Shown piece by piece: positions 8,210 through 15,575 of a DNA stretch of 40,694 nt (the first letter of the stretch is position 1; each line of letters begins with the position of its first letter). The notes beneath the pieces are model-generated. The model saw nothing but the letters and a program-made list of their open reading frames with translations, was not told the origin of the DNA and made no database searches. The stretch is from positions 1 to 40,694 of the forward strand of contig NZ_JADGHZ010000014.1 in the NCBI RefSeq assembly GCF_019683595.1. The letters are read 5' to 3'. The DNA is from Sphaerobacter sp. GTDB lineage: Bacteria; Chloroflexota; Chloroflexia; Thermomicrobiales; Thermomicrobiaceae. A program made the translations under genes and the position numbers.

Positions 8210-9099
8210 CGGGCCTCCCTTGCGTAGGTGCCACCGATCAGCCCCTGGGGCCGGATCAGGAGCAGCACGATCACGATGCTGAAGGTGACGGCCTGCCGGT
8301 AATCGAGCAGGCTCTGGGGCAGGACCGATTGCAGGCCGACGGTGAGGAAGCCCAGGAGGTAGCCGCCGAGGACCGCCCCCTTCAAGCTCTCCATGCCGCC
8401 GACAACCGAGGCGATGAAGGCGATCAGGACCGGCTGGAGCCCAACCGCCGGCTCGACCAGCGAGGAGCGCCCAATCCAGAAGAGCGACACGATCCCCGCC
8501 ATGAAACCGCTGATGGCGAAGGCGAGGGCGATCACCCCGTTGGCCCGCACCCCGAGGAGCCGCGCCATGGTGAAGTCGTCCGCCGATGCGCGCAGCGCCA
8601 TGCCCATGATCGTGCGACGCAGGAAGACCGTGAGCACGCCGAGCAGGATCAAGCTGACCGCCAGGCTGATGAGGTCGACCGCCTTGACCCGGAAGCCGCC
8701 GATGGTCAGGGTCTGCACGAAGAAGCCGGGCAGGCGGACGGCCTGCGGCCGGGGCGACACGGTCAGCAAGGCGATGTTCTGCAGCAGGGCGCTGATGGCG
8801 AACGAGGTGATGAGCATCGTGGTCGGGGAAGCGTTGCGCACCGGGCGGAACCCGACCCGCTCCATCAGCACGCTCGCCAGCACCGCCATCGCGACGCTCA
8901 ACGCCGCCACGAAGATCCAGGGCCAGACGGTCTTCCCGAGGATCAGCAGGGAGTAGCCGCCGACCATCACCAGCTCGCCATAGGCGAAGTTGATGAGTCG
9001 CAGGATGCCGTAGACGATGACGAGCCCGAGCGCCATCAGGGCATACAGCCCCCCGAGCGAGAGCGACGAGACGACGAACTGGACGATGTCATTCACCAT
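8206..9099 (-). CDS. livH: Branched-chain amino acid-type ABC transporter permease (LivH)
   Basis: The permease has 297 residues and about eight membrane segments. LivH hallmarks are SLGGLYALMALGLVIVYGIL at the start, INFAYGELVMVGGY, the EAA-like loop MGMALRASADDFTMARLLGV and the end VLLLIRPQGLIGGTYAREAR. The ATG at 9099 has AGGAG five bases upstream. It pairs with LivM, encoded immediately after it with overlapping stop and start codons. The gene order in this operon is K-G-F-H-M, unlike the K-H-M-G-F order of the second importer at 31.6-36.6 kb. Confidence 0.93.
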   Translation of the reverse strand: MVNDIVQFVVSSLSLGGLYALMALGLVIVYGILRLINFAYGELVMVGGYSLLILGKTVWPWIFVAALSVAMAVLASVLMERVGFRPVRNASPTTMLITSFAISALLQNIALLTVSPRPQAVRLPGFFVQTLTIGGFRVKAVDLISLAVSLILLGVLTVFLRRTIMGMALRASADDFTMARLLGVRANGVIALAFAISGFMAGIVSLFWIGRSSLVEPAVGLQPVLIAFIASVVGGMESLKGAVLGGYLLGFLTVGLQSVLPQSLLDYRQAVTFSIVIVLLLIRPQGLIGGTYAREAR

Positions 9100-9126
9100 G
9101 CACGCTCCTGTGCCGCTCGGCGGCGC

Positions 9127-9864
9127 CTAACCCGGCCCGGCCTCGGGGCCGGGACCGTTGTGGCGCCCCAGGTAGGCGCTCTCGATGTCCGCATGCTCGC
9201 GCAGGGTGCGGGGCGGCCCGGCGAACTCCACCCGGCCGGCGTTGAGCAGGTACGCCCGGTCCACCAGCGCCAGCGTCTTCTCCACGTTCTGCTCCACCAG
9301 CAGGATCGTCGTACCGAGGTCGCGGAGTTCGCCGATGAGGGCAAACACGTCATCGACCAGCTTGGGCGACAGCCCGAGCGACGGCTCATCGAGCATCATG
9401 AGCGCCGGACGTGCCATCAGCGCCCGCGCGATCGCCAGCATCTGCTGCTGCCCGCCGGAGAGGGTCCCGGCCGGACGCCGCAGGCGCTCACCCAGGATCG
9501 GGAAGAACGCGCACCAGCGCTCCATGTCGCGCTGGATCTCGGCCCGGTCCTTCCGCACCGCCGCTCCCAGGCGCAGGTTCTCCTCGACGGTCAAGCCCGG
9601 AAAGATCCGTCGGCCTTCGGGGACGAGGGCGATGCCTCGCCGCACGATCGCTTCCGGCGGCTGGCCCAGCAGCGACACGTCGCGGAACCGGATCGCCCCC
9701 CGCCAGGGGCGGACGATCCCCGCGACGCTGCCCAGCGTCGTGCTCTTCCCGGCACCGTTGACGCCGATGAGGCCGACGATCTCCCCCTCCTCGACGCGCA
9801 GGGAGATGCCGTTGAGCGCGTTGATCGCCCCGTAGCGGACGTGGAGGTCCTCAACCACCAGCAT
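9127..9864 (-). CDS. livF: ABC transporter ATP-binding protein (LivF)
   Basis: This is a 245-residue cytoplasmic ATPase. Walker A is GVNGAGKST, the ABC signature is LSGGQQQMLAIARAL, and Walker B is LMMLDEPSLGLSP, followed by the H-loop region with VEQN. The EPSLGLSP wording and the compact length identify LivF rather than LivG. The start is the ATG at 9864, one base after the livG stop. The frame is open further upstream into livG, but that extension lies inside a conserved gene and is rejected. With LivG it forms the mixed ATPase pair of the first importer. Confidence 0.93.
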   Translation of the reverse strand: MLVVEDLHVRYGAINALNGISLRVEEGEIVGLIGVNGAGKSTTLGSVAGIVRPWRGAIRFRDVSLLGQPPEAIVRRGIALVPEGRRIFPGLTVEENLRLGAAVRKDRAEIQRDMERWCAFFPILGERLRRPAGTLSGGQQQMLAIARALMARPALMMLDEPSLGLSPKLVDDVFALIGELRDLGTTILLVEQNVEKTLALVDRAYLLNAGRVEFAGPPRTLREHADIESAYLGRHNGPGPEAGPG

Positions 9865-9865
9865 C

Positions 9866-10627
9866 TCAACCTGCCTCAGCCGATGCGCCGAGATACGCCT
9901 CGATGACCGCCGGCTCGCGGCGGACCTCGTCGGGCGTTCCTTCGGCAATCGTGCGCCCGTAGTTCAGCACGTGGATGCGGTCGCACAGCCGCATAATCAG
10001 GCGCATGTCGTGGTCGACGATCAGGATGCCGCAGCCCAGATCCCGGCGGATGGTCGAGAGCGTCGCCAGGAGCGTCTCGACCTCCGGCTCGGTGAGCCCG
10101 GCGCCCGGCTCGTCCAGGAGCAGGAACTCCGGCGCGGTCGCCAGCGCGCGAGCGATCTCGACGCGGCGCTCCTCGCCCTGCGGCAGCGCCGCGGCCGGCC
10201 ACGGCGCCAGGTGCGCGATGCCGACCCGCTCCAGGGCCTCCCAGGCGCGCGCTGTCGCCTCCCGCCGCGGGATGCGGCCGGAGCTGAGAGCCGCGACCTC
10301 CACGTTCTCCAGCACGCTGAACTCGTGGAAGAGCCGCACCACCTGGAAGGTGCGGGCAAGCCCAACTCGCGCGATCCGGTGCGGCGGCCACCCGGTGATG
10401 TCGGTCCCGTTGACCCAGACCTCCCCAGCCGTGATGCGCAGCATCCCGGTGAGGACGTTGATCAGCGTCGTCTTGCCGGAGCCGTTCGGCCCGATCAGCC
10501 CCAGGATCTCGCCGCGGTTGAAGGTCAGGCTGACGCCGTCGACCGCGCGCAGCGCGGCGAAGGTCTTGACCACCCCTCGTGCGACCAACGATGCGGTCGC
10601 TCCGGGACCGTCGGTGGGTGACGTCAT
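9866..10627 (-). CDS. livG: ABC transporter ATP-binding protein (LivG)
   Basis: The ATPase has 253 residues with Walker A GPNGSGKTT, the LivG insertion GLARTFQVVRLFHEFSVLENV, a degenerate signature LPQGEERRVEIARAL and Walker B LLLDEPGAGL, then VDHDMRLIMRLCDRI (H-loop). The LPxGxxRxxEIARAL form is normal for LivG. It follows the binding-protein gene after 89 bases that hold a two-stem hairpin, and its stop is one base from the livF start. Confidence 0.93.
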   Translation of the reverse strand: MTSPTDGPGATASLVARGVVKTFAALRAVDGVSLTFNRGEILGLIGPNGSGKTTLINVLTGMLRITAGEVWVNGTDITGWPPHRIARVGLARTFQVVRLFHEFSVLENVEVAALSSGRIPRREATARAWEALERVGIAHLAPWPAAALPQGEERRVEIARALATAPEFLLLDEPGAGLTEPEVETLLATLSTIRRDLGCGILIVDHDMRLIMRLCDRIHVLNYGRTIAEGTPDEVRREPAVIEAYLGASAEAG

Positions 10628-10655
10628 GGGAACTCGCTCTCCAGCCGACCATGCC

Positions 10656-10696
10656 GCCCGGCCTCGCCGTCATCGGCAACGACGGCAAAGCCGGGC
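10656..10696 (-). terminator. Two-stem GC hairpin between livK and livG
   Basis: The outer stem is GCCCGGC (10656-10662) with GCCGGGC (10690-10696). The inner stem is GCCGTC (10666-10671) with GACGGC (10681-10686), with a 3x3 internal loop between them. It lies in the 89 bases between the binding-protein stop and livG. With no T-run it is better read as an attenuator or a 3'-end stabiliser that lifts binding-protein mRNA above that of the permease and ATPase genes. Confidence 0.55.
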
Positions 10697-10716
10697 GACA
10701 CCGAGCCGCCCCGCCG

Positions 10717-11979
10717 CTACGTCGGCGGGACGTACTCCGGCTTGATCTTCTTGACGAAAGTCGGCTCGCCGTTCTTGACCTCGAGGATGAAGGCCTCCTT
10801 ATCCGGGGCATGACCGGATGCGGCATCGGACCAGGTCAGGCTGCCGCTCAGGAGGTCGAAGGTCACCCCCTCCATCGCCTGGGCGAGTGCCGGTCCGTCG
10901 GTGGACCCCGCCCGCTCGATCGACTGCGCGATGATGTTGACCGTATCCCAGCCCATCACCGCGAAGGCCGTCTCCGGCGGTCCGCCGTACTCTGCCTCGT
11001 AGAGTTCGAGGAACTCGTCCATCGCCGGCCCCACGCCGGGCCCCACGAAGCTGTGCGTCGAGATGAAGATATTGTTGCCCGCGTCCGGACCGACCGCGGG
11101 ATAGAACTCGACCGTATCCATGGCGTCGCCGCCCATGAGCGGGGTGTCGAAGCCGGCCGCGCGGAGCTCGCGCACCATCATGGCGTAGTCCGGCATGTTG
11201 GTGGAGAGCAGGATTACCTGCGGCGGCTCCGGCAGGCCCTGGAGACGCTGGATCTGGGCGTCGATCTGCATGTCGCCCTGGAGATAGGTGTCCTCGTTGA
11301 CGATGGTGCACCCCATCTCCTGGAACGCGTCGACGAAGTACTCGCCCAGCGACTGGGTGTACTCCGTGGTCGTGTCGACAATCGTGGCGCCCGTCGTCCA
11401 ACCCATGTCCTTACAGGCGAACTGGGCTGCCGCGGCGGACATCGTCTGGTTCCACATCGAGACGGTGAACTGCAAGTCCCCGAGCGCTTCCGAGCCGTAG
11501 AGCGGGGACGAGGCGCAGGTCGACAGACCGACGATCCCGGCCTCCTGCGCGGCGCGGCCGACCGGCGCGCCGAAGTCGAAATCGCAGGGGGCGATCATGA
11601 CCTCGGCGCCCTGCTCGATCAACTGGATGGCTGCGTTGCCGACCGTCGCCTGATCGGTCTTCCCATCCAGCTCGATCAACTGCAGCGGCCGGCCAAGCAC
11701 GCCGCCCGCCTCATTGATCTGCTTGACCGCGAGCCGGGCGCCCATCAAGGGCGGGGTGTCGTAGGCAGCCATCCAGCCGGTTCGGGGCACGGCCGCGCCG
11801 ATGATGATCGGGTTCTCCGCGCCGGCACCCGGCGACGACGGGGCGGGCGCCGCCCCGGACCCCGCACCGCCTGCCGGCGCGGTCGCCGTGACAGCCGCCT
11901 CCGTTCCACCGCACGCGGCCAGGACCAGGGCAAGGAGGCTCAAAAAGGTCAGTAGGCGCAAAGGCATGCGTGGCGTCAC
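10717..11979 (-). CDS. livK: ABC transporter substrate-binding lipoprotein (LivK-type)
   Basis: The protein has 420 residues. A short Sec lipoprotein signal (MPLRLLTFLSLLALVLAAC) puts the lipid-anchored Cys at about residue 22, followed by a Gly/Ala/Pro linker. The mature part is a type I periplasmic-binding fold: PIIIGAAVPRTGWMAAYDTPPLMGARLAVKQINEAGG-like opening and ELDGKTDQATVGNAAIQLI. The start is a GTG at 11979, with a GGGGGAG site about eight bases upstream. An in-frame ATG at 11997 precedes it, but the ribosome site lies inside that extension. It heads the operon and should capture the ligand outside the membrane for LivHMGF. Confidence 0.9.
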   Translation of the reverse strand: MTPRMPLRLLTFLSLLALVLAACGGTEAAVTATAPAGGAGSGAAPAPSSPGAGAENPIIIGAAVPRTGWMAAYDTPPLMGARLAVKQINEAGGVLGRPLQLIELDGKTDQATVGNAAIQLIEQGAEVMIAPCDFDFGAPVGRAAQEAGIVGLSTCASSPLYGSEALGDLQFTVSMWNQTMSAAAAQFACKDMGWTTGATIVDTTTEYTQSLGEYFVDAFQEMGCTIVNEDTYLQGDMQIDAQIQRLQGLPEPPQVILLSTNMPDYAMMVRELRAAGFDTPLMGGDAMDTVEFYPAVGPDAGNNIFISTHSFVGPGVGPAMDEFLELYEAEYGGPPETAFAVMGWDTVNIIAQSIERAGSTDGPALAQAMEGVTFDLLSGSLTWSDAASGHAPDKEAFILEVKNGEPTFVKKIKPEYVPPT

Positions 11980-12381
11980 GGTATCACTCCCCCCCATTGG
12001 ACGGTGGGTACACCACAGAACCGGAACGCACGGCTGCCAGCCAACCCGGCCAGGCTCGTCCCGCGTGGGGGCGCCCGTGGCGCCAGCCGCACGGCAGGCC
12101 GCGTCCTCCCTCGGTTGTCGCGACCACCTCCTCCCACCAGCCCGGCGCCGCCGGCCTCACGCGCGAGCAGCGTTCAGCACAGGTCACGGTCCAGCGCAAC
12201 CAGCCGCGTCGTGTGCCCACGAGACCACAGGCCCGAGCGTGACACCGGCCATAGCGCGCAGTTCTCCGGCGCCTATATCACACCACTCTGCCATGACAGG
12301 GGCGTATCTGGGGACCATAACGGACCCATTACCCAGCGATATTTCCGCAAACCGCAGTTCGGCGTGGAGACTCTGCAGCCG
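11980..12381 (-). other. Long untranslated leader of the first Liv operon
   Basis: If the promoter at 12382-12411 is used, the transcript carries nearly 400 bases before livK. I could not recognise a riboswitch, T-box or leader peptide here, and no protein-like frame is convincing. Confidence 0.35.
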
Positions 12382-12411
12382 ACTATAGGGGGCGGGTAGA
12401 GACGGTGTCAA
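12382..12411 (-). promoter_or_regulatory. Sigma-70-type promoter for the livK-amidohydrolase operon
   Basis: Reading the minus strand, TTGACA (12411-12406) is followed after 18 bases by TATAGT (12387-12382). The -35 is perfect and the -10 is close to consensus, in otherwise GC-rich DNA upstream of livK. It should drive the nine-gene minus-strand operon down to 2017. Confidence 0.65.
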
Positions 12412-12557
12412 GACATAATGTTTCATTCTCAGTGCACAGCGGTTTCGTGCCACCGCGGTACGCCACGGGAGAGACCTCCTGGTGAAGGTCACCCCCGGTC
12501 ACCACGGTCCGTGCCAGGGATGAGGTGGTGCGAGGGTCCCCGCTCCGTGGTCTCGGC

Positions 12558-12668
12558 CAGGGGTTAATGGAGTTTGATGAATTGTGCGGGTGTCCGCTGG
12601 TCGGCCCGTGCCCGGGGGTTGTGGGGTTTGACGAATGATGTGGGTGTACGGGCTCTGCCGGTGCTCGG
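12558..12668 (+). repeat. Two tandem short repeat units
   Basis: Unit 1 (12558-12618) and unit 2 (12609-12668) share the word order GGGGTTnnTGGnGTTTGA(C/T)GAAT, GGGTGTnCG and GTGC(C/T)CGGGG. They lie directly left of the palindromic element at 12660 and match the unit at 1588. A remnant (TTTGACGAATT) sits at about 12817-12827. The units are degenerate and touch each other, so this is not a CRISPR array. Confidence 0.65.
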
Positions 12669-12810
12669 GGCTGAAGCCGCCGGCTGATAGTTTGGTAAGC
12701 CCACTGAAGGGGCTACGATGGCCACGCCCCGGTGGATCCGATCCGGCATCCCGCTGGGCGCCCAGTCCCCAGCCCCTTCAGTGGGCTTCGCCTTCTCAGC
12801 CCGGCGGCTT
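12660..12810. repeat. MITE-like palindromic element, copy 2 (right end altered)
   Basis: The left arm has GGGGCT-GAAGCCGCCGGCT and TAAGCCCACTGAAGGGGCT up to about 12713. The right arm, AGCCCCTTCAGTGGGCTT (12771-12788) and AGCCCGGCGGCTT (12798-12810), is its inverse. The outermost GTGCCCGGGG block of the right arm is missing and is replaced by ATGAACTTTGACGAATT, so the right end is truncated or recombined with a neighbouring unit. The 55-58 base centre begins with CGATGGCCACGCC, as in copy 1. Confidence 0.75.
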
Positions 12811-12864
12811 ATGAACTTTGACGAATTAATCCGGTAAACGCGACAGCCGTCCGCGCCCCCGCGT

Positions 12865-12937
12865 TGTCATCCTTCGCTGCGTGGCCGGTCCGACGCGAGA
12901 TCCTTCGCTCCGCCGGCCGGCTCCGCTCAGGATGACA
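12865..12937. repeat. Second palindrome family with 9-bp terminal arms
   Basis: TGTCATCCT (12865-12873) and AGGATGACA (12929-12937) are perfect inverted ends. Between them, CCTTCGCTGCGTGGCCGG and CCTTCGCTCCGCCGGCCGG are near direct copies. It resembles intergenic repeats scattered in GC-rich genomes and holds no gene. Confidence 0.55.
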
Positions 12938-12972
12938 GCCGTGCCGGAACGGGTGGCGGGAAGACGAGAATA

Positions 12973-13109
12973 CTTCGTCAAACTCCATCAGCCCCGGGCA
13001 CGGGCCGAGCGCGTACCCCCATTCGGTTCGTCAATTTCCATTCGTCCCAGGCACGCACCGACTGCGTGGACTGCAACGCATGCGTCAAACCACAATAGCC
13101 CTGGGCACC
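12973..13109 (-). repeat. Three inverted, decayed copies of the short repeat unit
   Basis: Read on the minus strand, three successive units begin with GTGCCCGGGGCTGATGGAG-like, GTGCCTGGGACGAATGG-like and GTGCCCAGGGCTATTGTGG-like words. Each leads to TTGACGAA or TTTGACGCA. They run opposite to the units at 12558-12668, so the palindromic elements are bracketed by units in both directions. From 13110 to 13354 I see nothing definite. Confidence 0.55.
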
Positions 13110-13354
13110 AACCATTTTGTTAGACGCGGTATGATCCGGGTGAGCCCTTTCCCGTAGCCCGTTGCAGCGGGTTTTCGTGGTCAGCCCAGCGCCTTCTGCG
13201 CCGGGCACGGCGGGTCGCCCGCGTCACACCCAATGGAGAAGCGGACGAGCCACAGAAGCCCAAGACCTTGACCGTTGCATGAGCCGGGGCGGGCAGCGCC
13301 GCAGTGTTGGGGGCGGTAGTCGGGGGAGCGCACAGACCGAACGGAGGACAGACG

Positions 13355-14344
13355 ATGACCGTGGCGGTGGATATTCGCGTTCCGATGGGGTTGCCGCTTC
13401 CGGCCTTGATCGACTTCATCCGCGGCTGTGAGCAGGCCGGCTTCCACGGCGTCGGACTCCACGACCACCACCACATCGGCCGCGACTGCTACGTGGTACT
13501 GGGCATCGCCGCTGCCAGCACGTCGCGGCTGTCGCTCTACCCAGTCACGTCCAACACGGTCACCCGCCACCCGCTCGTGCTCGCGGCCCTGGCCAACTCC
13601 CTGGCAGAGTTCGCCCCCAGGCGAACCTGCATCACCCTCGGCCCCGGCTTCCTCTCGGTCGAGGCCGCCGGGGAGTCGCGCGCGACGATCGACGACTTGC
13701 GCCGGGCCGTGCGCGCCATCCGGGCACTGCTGGCCGGGGAGACGGCTGAGTTCAAGGGCGTTCCGGTACGCCTCCGCAACCACCCGTCTGGGAAGCTGCC
13801 GGTACTGCTGACCGCATCTGGGCCGCGCCTGCTCGAACTCGCCGGGGAGGTCGCCGACGGCGCGGTCATGCTGGTGGGGCTCGACCCGCAGATGGTCGCC
13901 GCCGCCCGGCGCCACCTGGCCGCCGGCGCCGAGCGCGCCGGGCGCAACCCGAAGGATCTCTTGGAGATCTTCATCACCCCGATCGCGGTCGGCGACCGGG
14001 CGGTGATGTGCCAGTGGCCGCGACAGTGGTTCCGCCCCGGGCAGCCCTGGCTCGAGTACCCGAGCCGCTCGAACCTCCACTGGCTGCGGTACGCCGGGAT
14101 CGACCTGCCGCCGGGACACAACCCGGCGTCGATCTCCGAGGCCCAGGCCGAGGCGATCTGCGATCGGCTCGGCCTGTTCGGCCCGGCCGAGTACTGCGCC
14201 GAGCGGCTGCTGCGGGCGCAGGAAGAGGCCGGGGTCGAGCGCGTCTTCCTCTTCCCGGCGCACACCGCGGCGACGAGCTACGAGCTGCCCTGGGCCGAGG
14301 TGGAAGCGTTCCGCCGCGTGATCGGCCCCCGCCTGCGCGCCTGA
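13355..14344 (+). CDS. Luciferase-like (LLM) flavin/F420-dependent oxidoreductase
   Basis: This 329-residue TIM-barrel protein belongs to the bacterial luciferase/MER superfamily. Landmarks are the opening LPALIDFIRGCEQAGFHGVGLHDHHH, STSRLSLYPVTSNTVTRHP (flavin-side strand and loop), the ALANSLAEFAPRRTCITLGPG segment and KLPVLLTASGPRLLELAGEVADGAVML. These match the branch that includes F420-dependent methylene-tetrahydromethanopterin reductase-like enzymes. The start is the ATG at 13355, with GGAGG seven bases upstream. The gene stands alone, after repeat-rich DNA and convergent with the Gfo/Idh gene, so its pathway is open. Whether it uses F420 or FMN cannot be told from sequence reading alone. 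Confidence 0.85.
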   Translation: MTVAVDIRVPMGLPLPALIDFIRGCEQAGFHGVGLHDHHHIGRDCYVVLGIAAASTSRLSLYPVTSNTVTRHPLVLAALANSLAEFAPRRTCITLGPGFLSVEAAGESRATIDDLRRAVRAIRALLAGETAEFKGVPVRLRNHPSGKLPVLLTASGPRLLELAGEVADGAVMLVGLDPQMVAAARRHLAAGAERAGRNPKDLLEIFITPIAVGDRAVMCQWPRQWFRPGQPWLEYPSRSNLHWLRYAGIDLPPGHNPASISEAQAEAICDRLGLFGPAEYCAERLLRAQEEAGVERVFLFPAHTAATSYELPWAEVEAFRRVIGPRLRA

Positions 14345-14360
14345 GCGGGTACAAGCAGCG

Positions 14361-14387
14361 GGCGGCCGCGGCCACGTGGCGGCCGCC
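14361..14387. terminator. Bidirectional hairpin between convergent genes
   Basis: GGCGGCCGC (14361-14369) pairs with GCGGCCGCC (14379-14387) across a nine-base loop. It lies 16 bases after the LLM stop and about 110 bases beyond the end of the convergent Gfo/Idh gene. It lacks a T-run. Confidence 0.5.
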
Positions 14388-14497
14388 GAACTCGCAGATG
14401 ATCGCCGTGCGGTGACCCGCTGCAGTCAACGTGGCGAGCGCGGCACTCGTGGGACGTCAGGCCGGGGTACGCGGGGCCGCCACTATCCTGGCGCAGG

Positions 14498-15511
14498 CTA
14501 CAGCACCTCAGCCAGGGCAACAGGTCGTCCCTCGGCGACCGATCGTTCGATGGCCACCAGCGTCGCCGTGTTCATCAGCCCATCGTGGCCGGTGATCGAC
14601 GGGCGCGTACCGCTGACGACACAGTCGATAAAGTAGTCAATGGACGTCCCGCGGGCCATGACCGCGGAGCGTGCCCCCAGCGGTACCTCGAGGCCGGTCT
14701 TGGTCGTCTTCTGGATAACGTTGTTCGGCGCCTGATTCACGCGCACGCACTCATTGGCGCCATACAGCTCCATGTTCAGCTCGATGACCGCGATCTCACC
14801 CTCCGGCAGCACCCAGGAATTCTCCATCTGAATGCAGGCGCCGTTGTCGAATTCCAGGGTCGATTGGAAGAAGTCGGGAGTCGGGACGCCGCGCGACTCC
14901 AGGACGCCCCGACGGGAGACGGCGAACACGCGGGTGACCTCGCTGTCCAGAATGAATCGGAGCAGATCCAGCGTATGGGTGCCCAGGAACCACAGGACAC
15001 TCGACCGGCCGGCCCAGGACAGCATCTGCGTCGGCACGCGCTGGCTGTTGCTCATGCGGATGTGCCCGTGCACGACGCGGCCAAAGCTCTCCGAGTGCAC
15101 CGCCGCACGGGCCTCGGCGAACCCGATGCCCCACCGGTGTTGGAAGTCGACCATCAAGTAGCGCCCCGACCGCTGTTCGGCCTCGACCATGGCCTTACAG
15201 TCCTCGACGGTGGTCGCCATCGGCTTCTGCACCAGGACGTGCTTCCCGGCGTCGAGCGCGCCGACGACGGCTTCCCGGTGGGCAAAGTCGGGCGTCGCCA
15301 CACCGACGGCATCGATCCCTGGGTGCCGGAGCAGTTCCTCGAGGTTGTCGTAGTACGCCTTCGCCCCAAACTGCTCGGCGATCTGCTTGGCAACATCGCC
15401 GTTCAGGTCACAGACAGCCTCAATGCGTGCCTGCGAGTGCGCCCGAAACCGGGTGAGCATGACCTGCCCCCAGGTGCCACACCCAACCTGGGCCATCCCG
15501 ACGGATGCCAT
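14498..15511 (-). CDS. Gfo/Idh/MocA-family NAD(P)-dependent oxidoreductase
   Basis: The protein has 337 residues. The N-terminal Rossmann domain has VGCGTWGQ (residues 9-16) for NAD(P), D35 after the second strand, and HVLVQKPMATT, where the family's usual EKP motif is QKP (Q95-K96-P97). Lys96 is normally catalytic. The C-terminal domain contains FLGTHTLDLLRF, holding the conserved His/Asp pair that acts on sugar-type alcohols. It is the last gene of the operon PLP lyase-oppA-oppB-oppC, 64 bases after oppC. It probably oxidises or reduces a polyol, sugar or hydroxy-acid intermediate. The Glu-to-Gln change is unusual but occurs within the superfamily. Confidence 0.88.
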   Translation of the reverse strand: MASVGMAQVGCGTWGQVMLTRFRAHSQARIEAVCDLNGDVAKQIAEQFGAKAYYDNLEELLRHPGIDAVGVATPDFAHREAVVGALDAGKHVLVQKPMATTVEDCKAMVEAEQRSGRYLMVDFQHRWGIGFAEARAAVHSESFGRVVHGHIRMSNSQRVPTQMLSWAGRSSVLWFLGTHTLDLLRFILDSEVTRVFAVSRRGVLESRGVPTPDFFQSTLEFDNGACIQMENSWVLPEGEIAVIELNMELYGANECVRVNQAPNNVIQKTTKTGLEVPLGARSAVMARGTSIDYFIDCVVSGTRPSITGHDGLMNTATLVAIERSVAEGRPVALAEVL

Positions 15512-15575
15512 GCGGTTCCCCTTTCCTCAATTACAGGTCATCTGACGCCAGATCGACCACGTTCCTGGCCTACTC

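Noticed and set aside
8164-9906. A 580-codon plus-strand open frame opposite livH/livF
   Set aside because: Same reason: both minus-strand genes carry complete ABC motifs, and the plus frame has no recognisable fold.
12184-12492. A 102-codon minus-strand frame upstream of livK
   Set aside because: It runs through the TTGACA/TATAGT promoter and has no family resemblance or convincing ribosome site.
12558-13109. CRISPR-like repetition
   Set aside because: Units are degenerate, occur in both orientations, abut without uniform spacers, and no cas genes are present.
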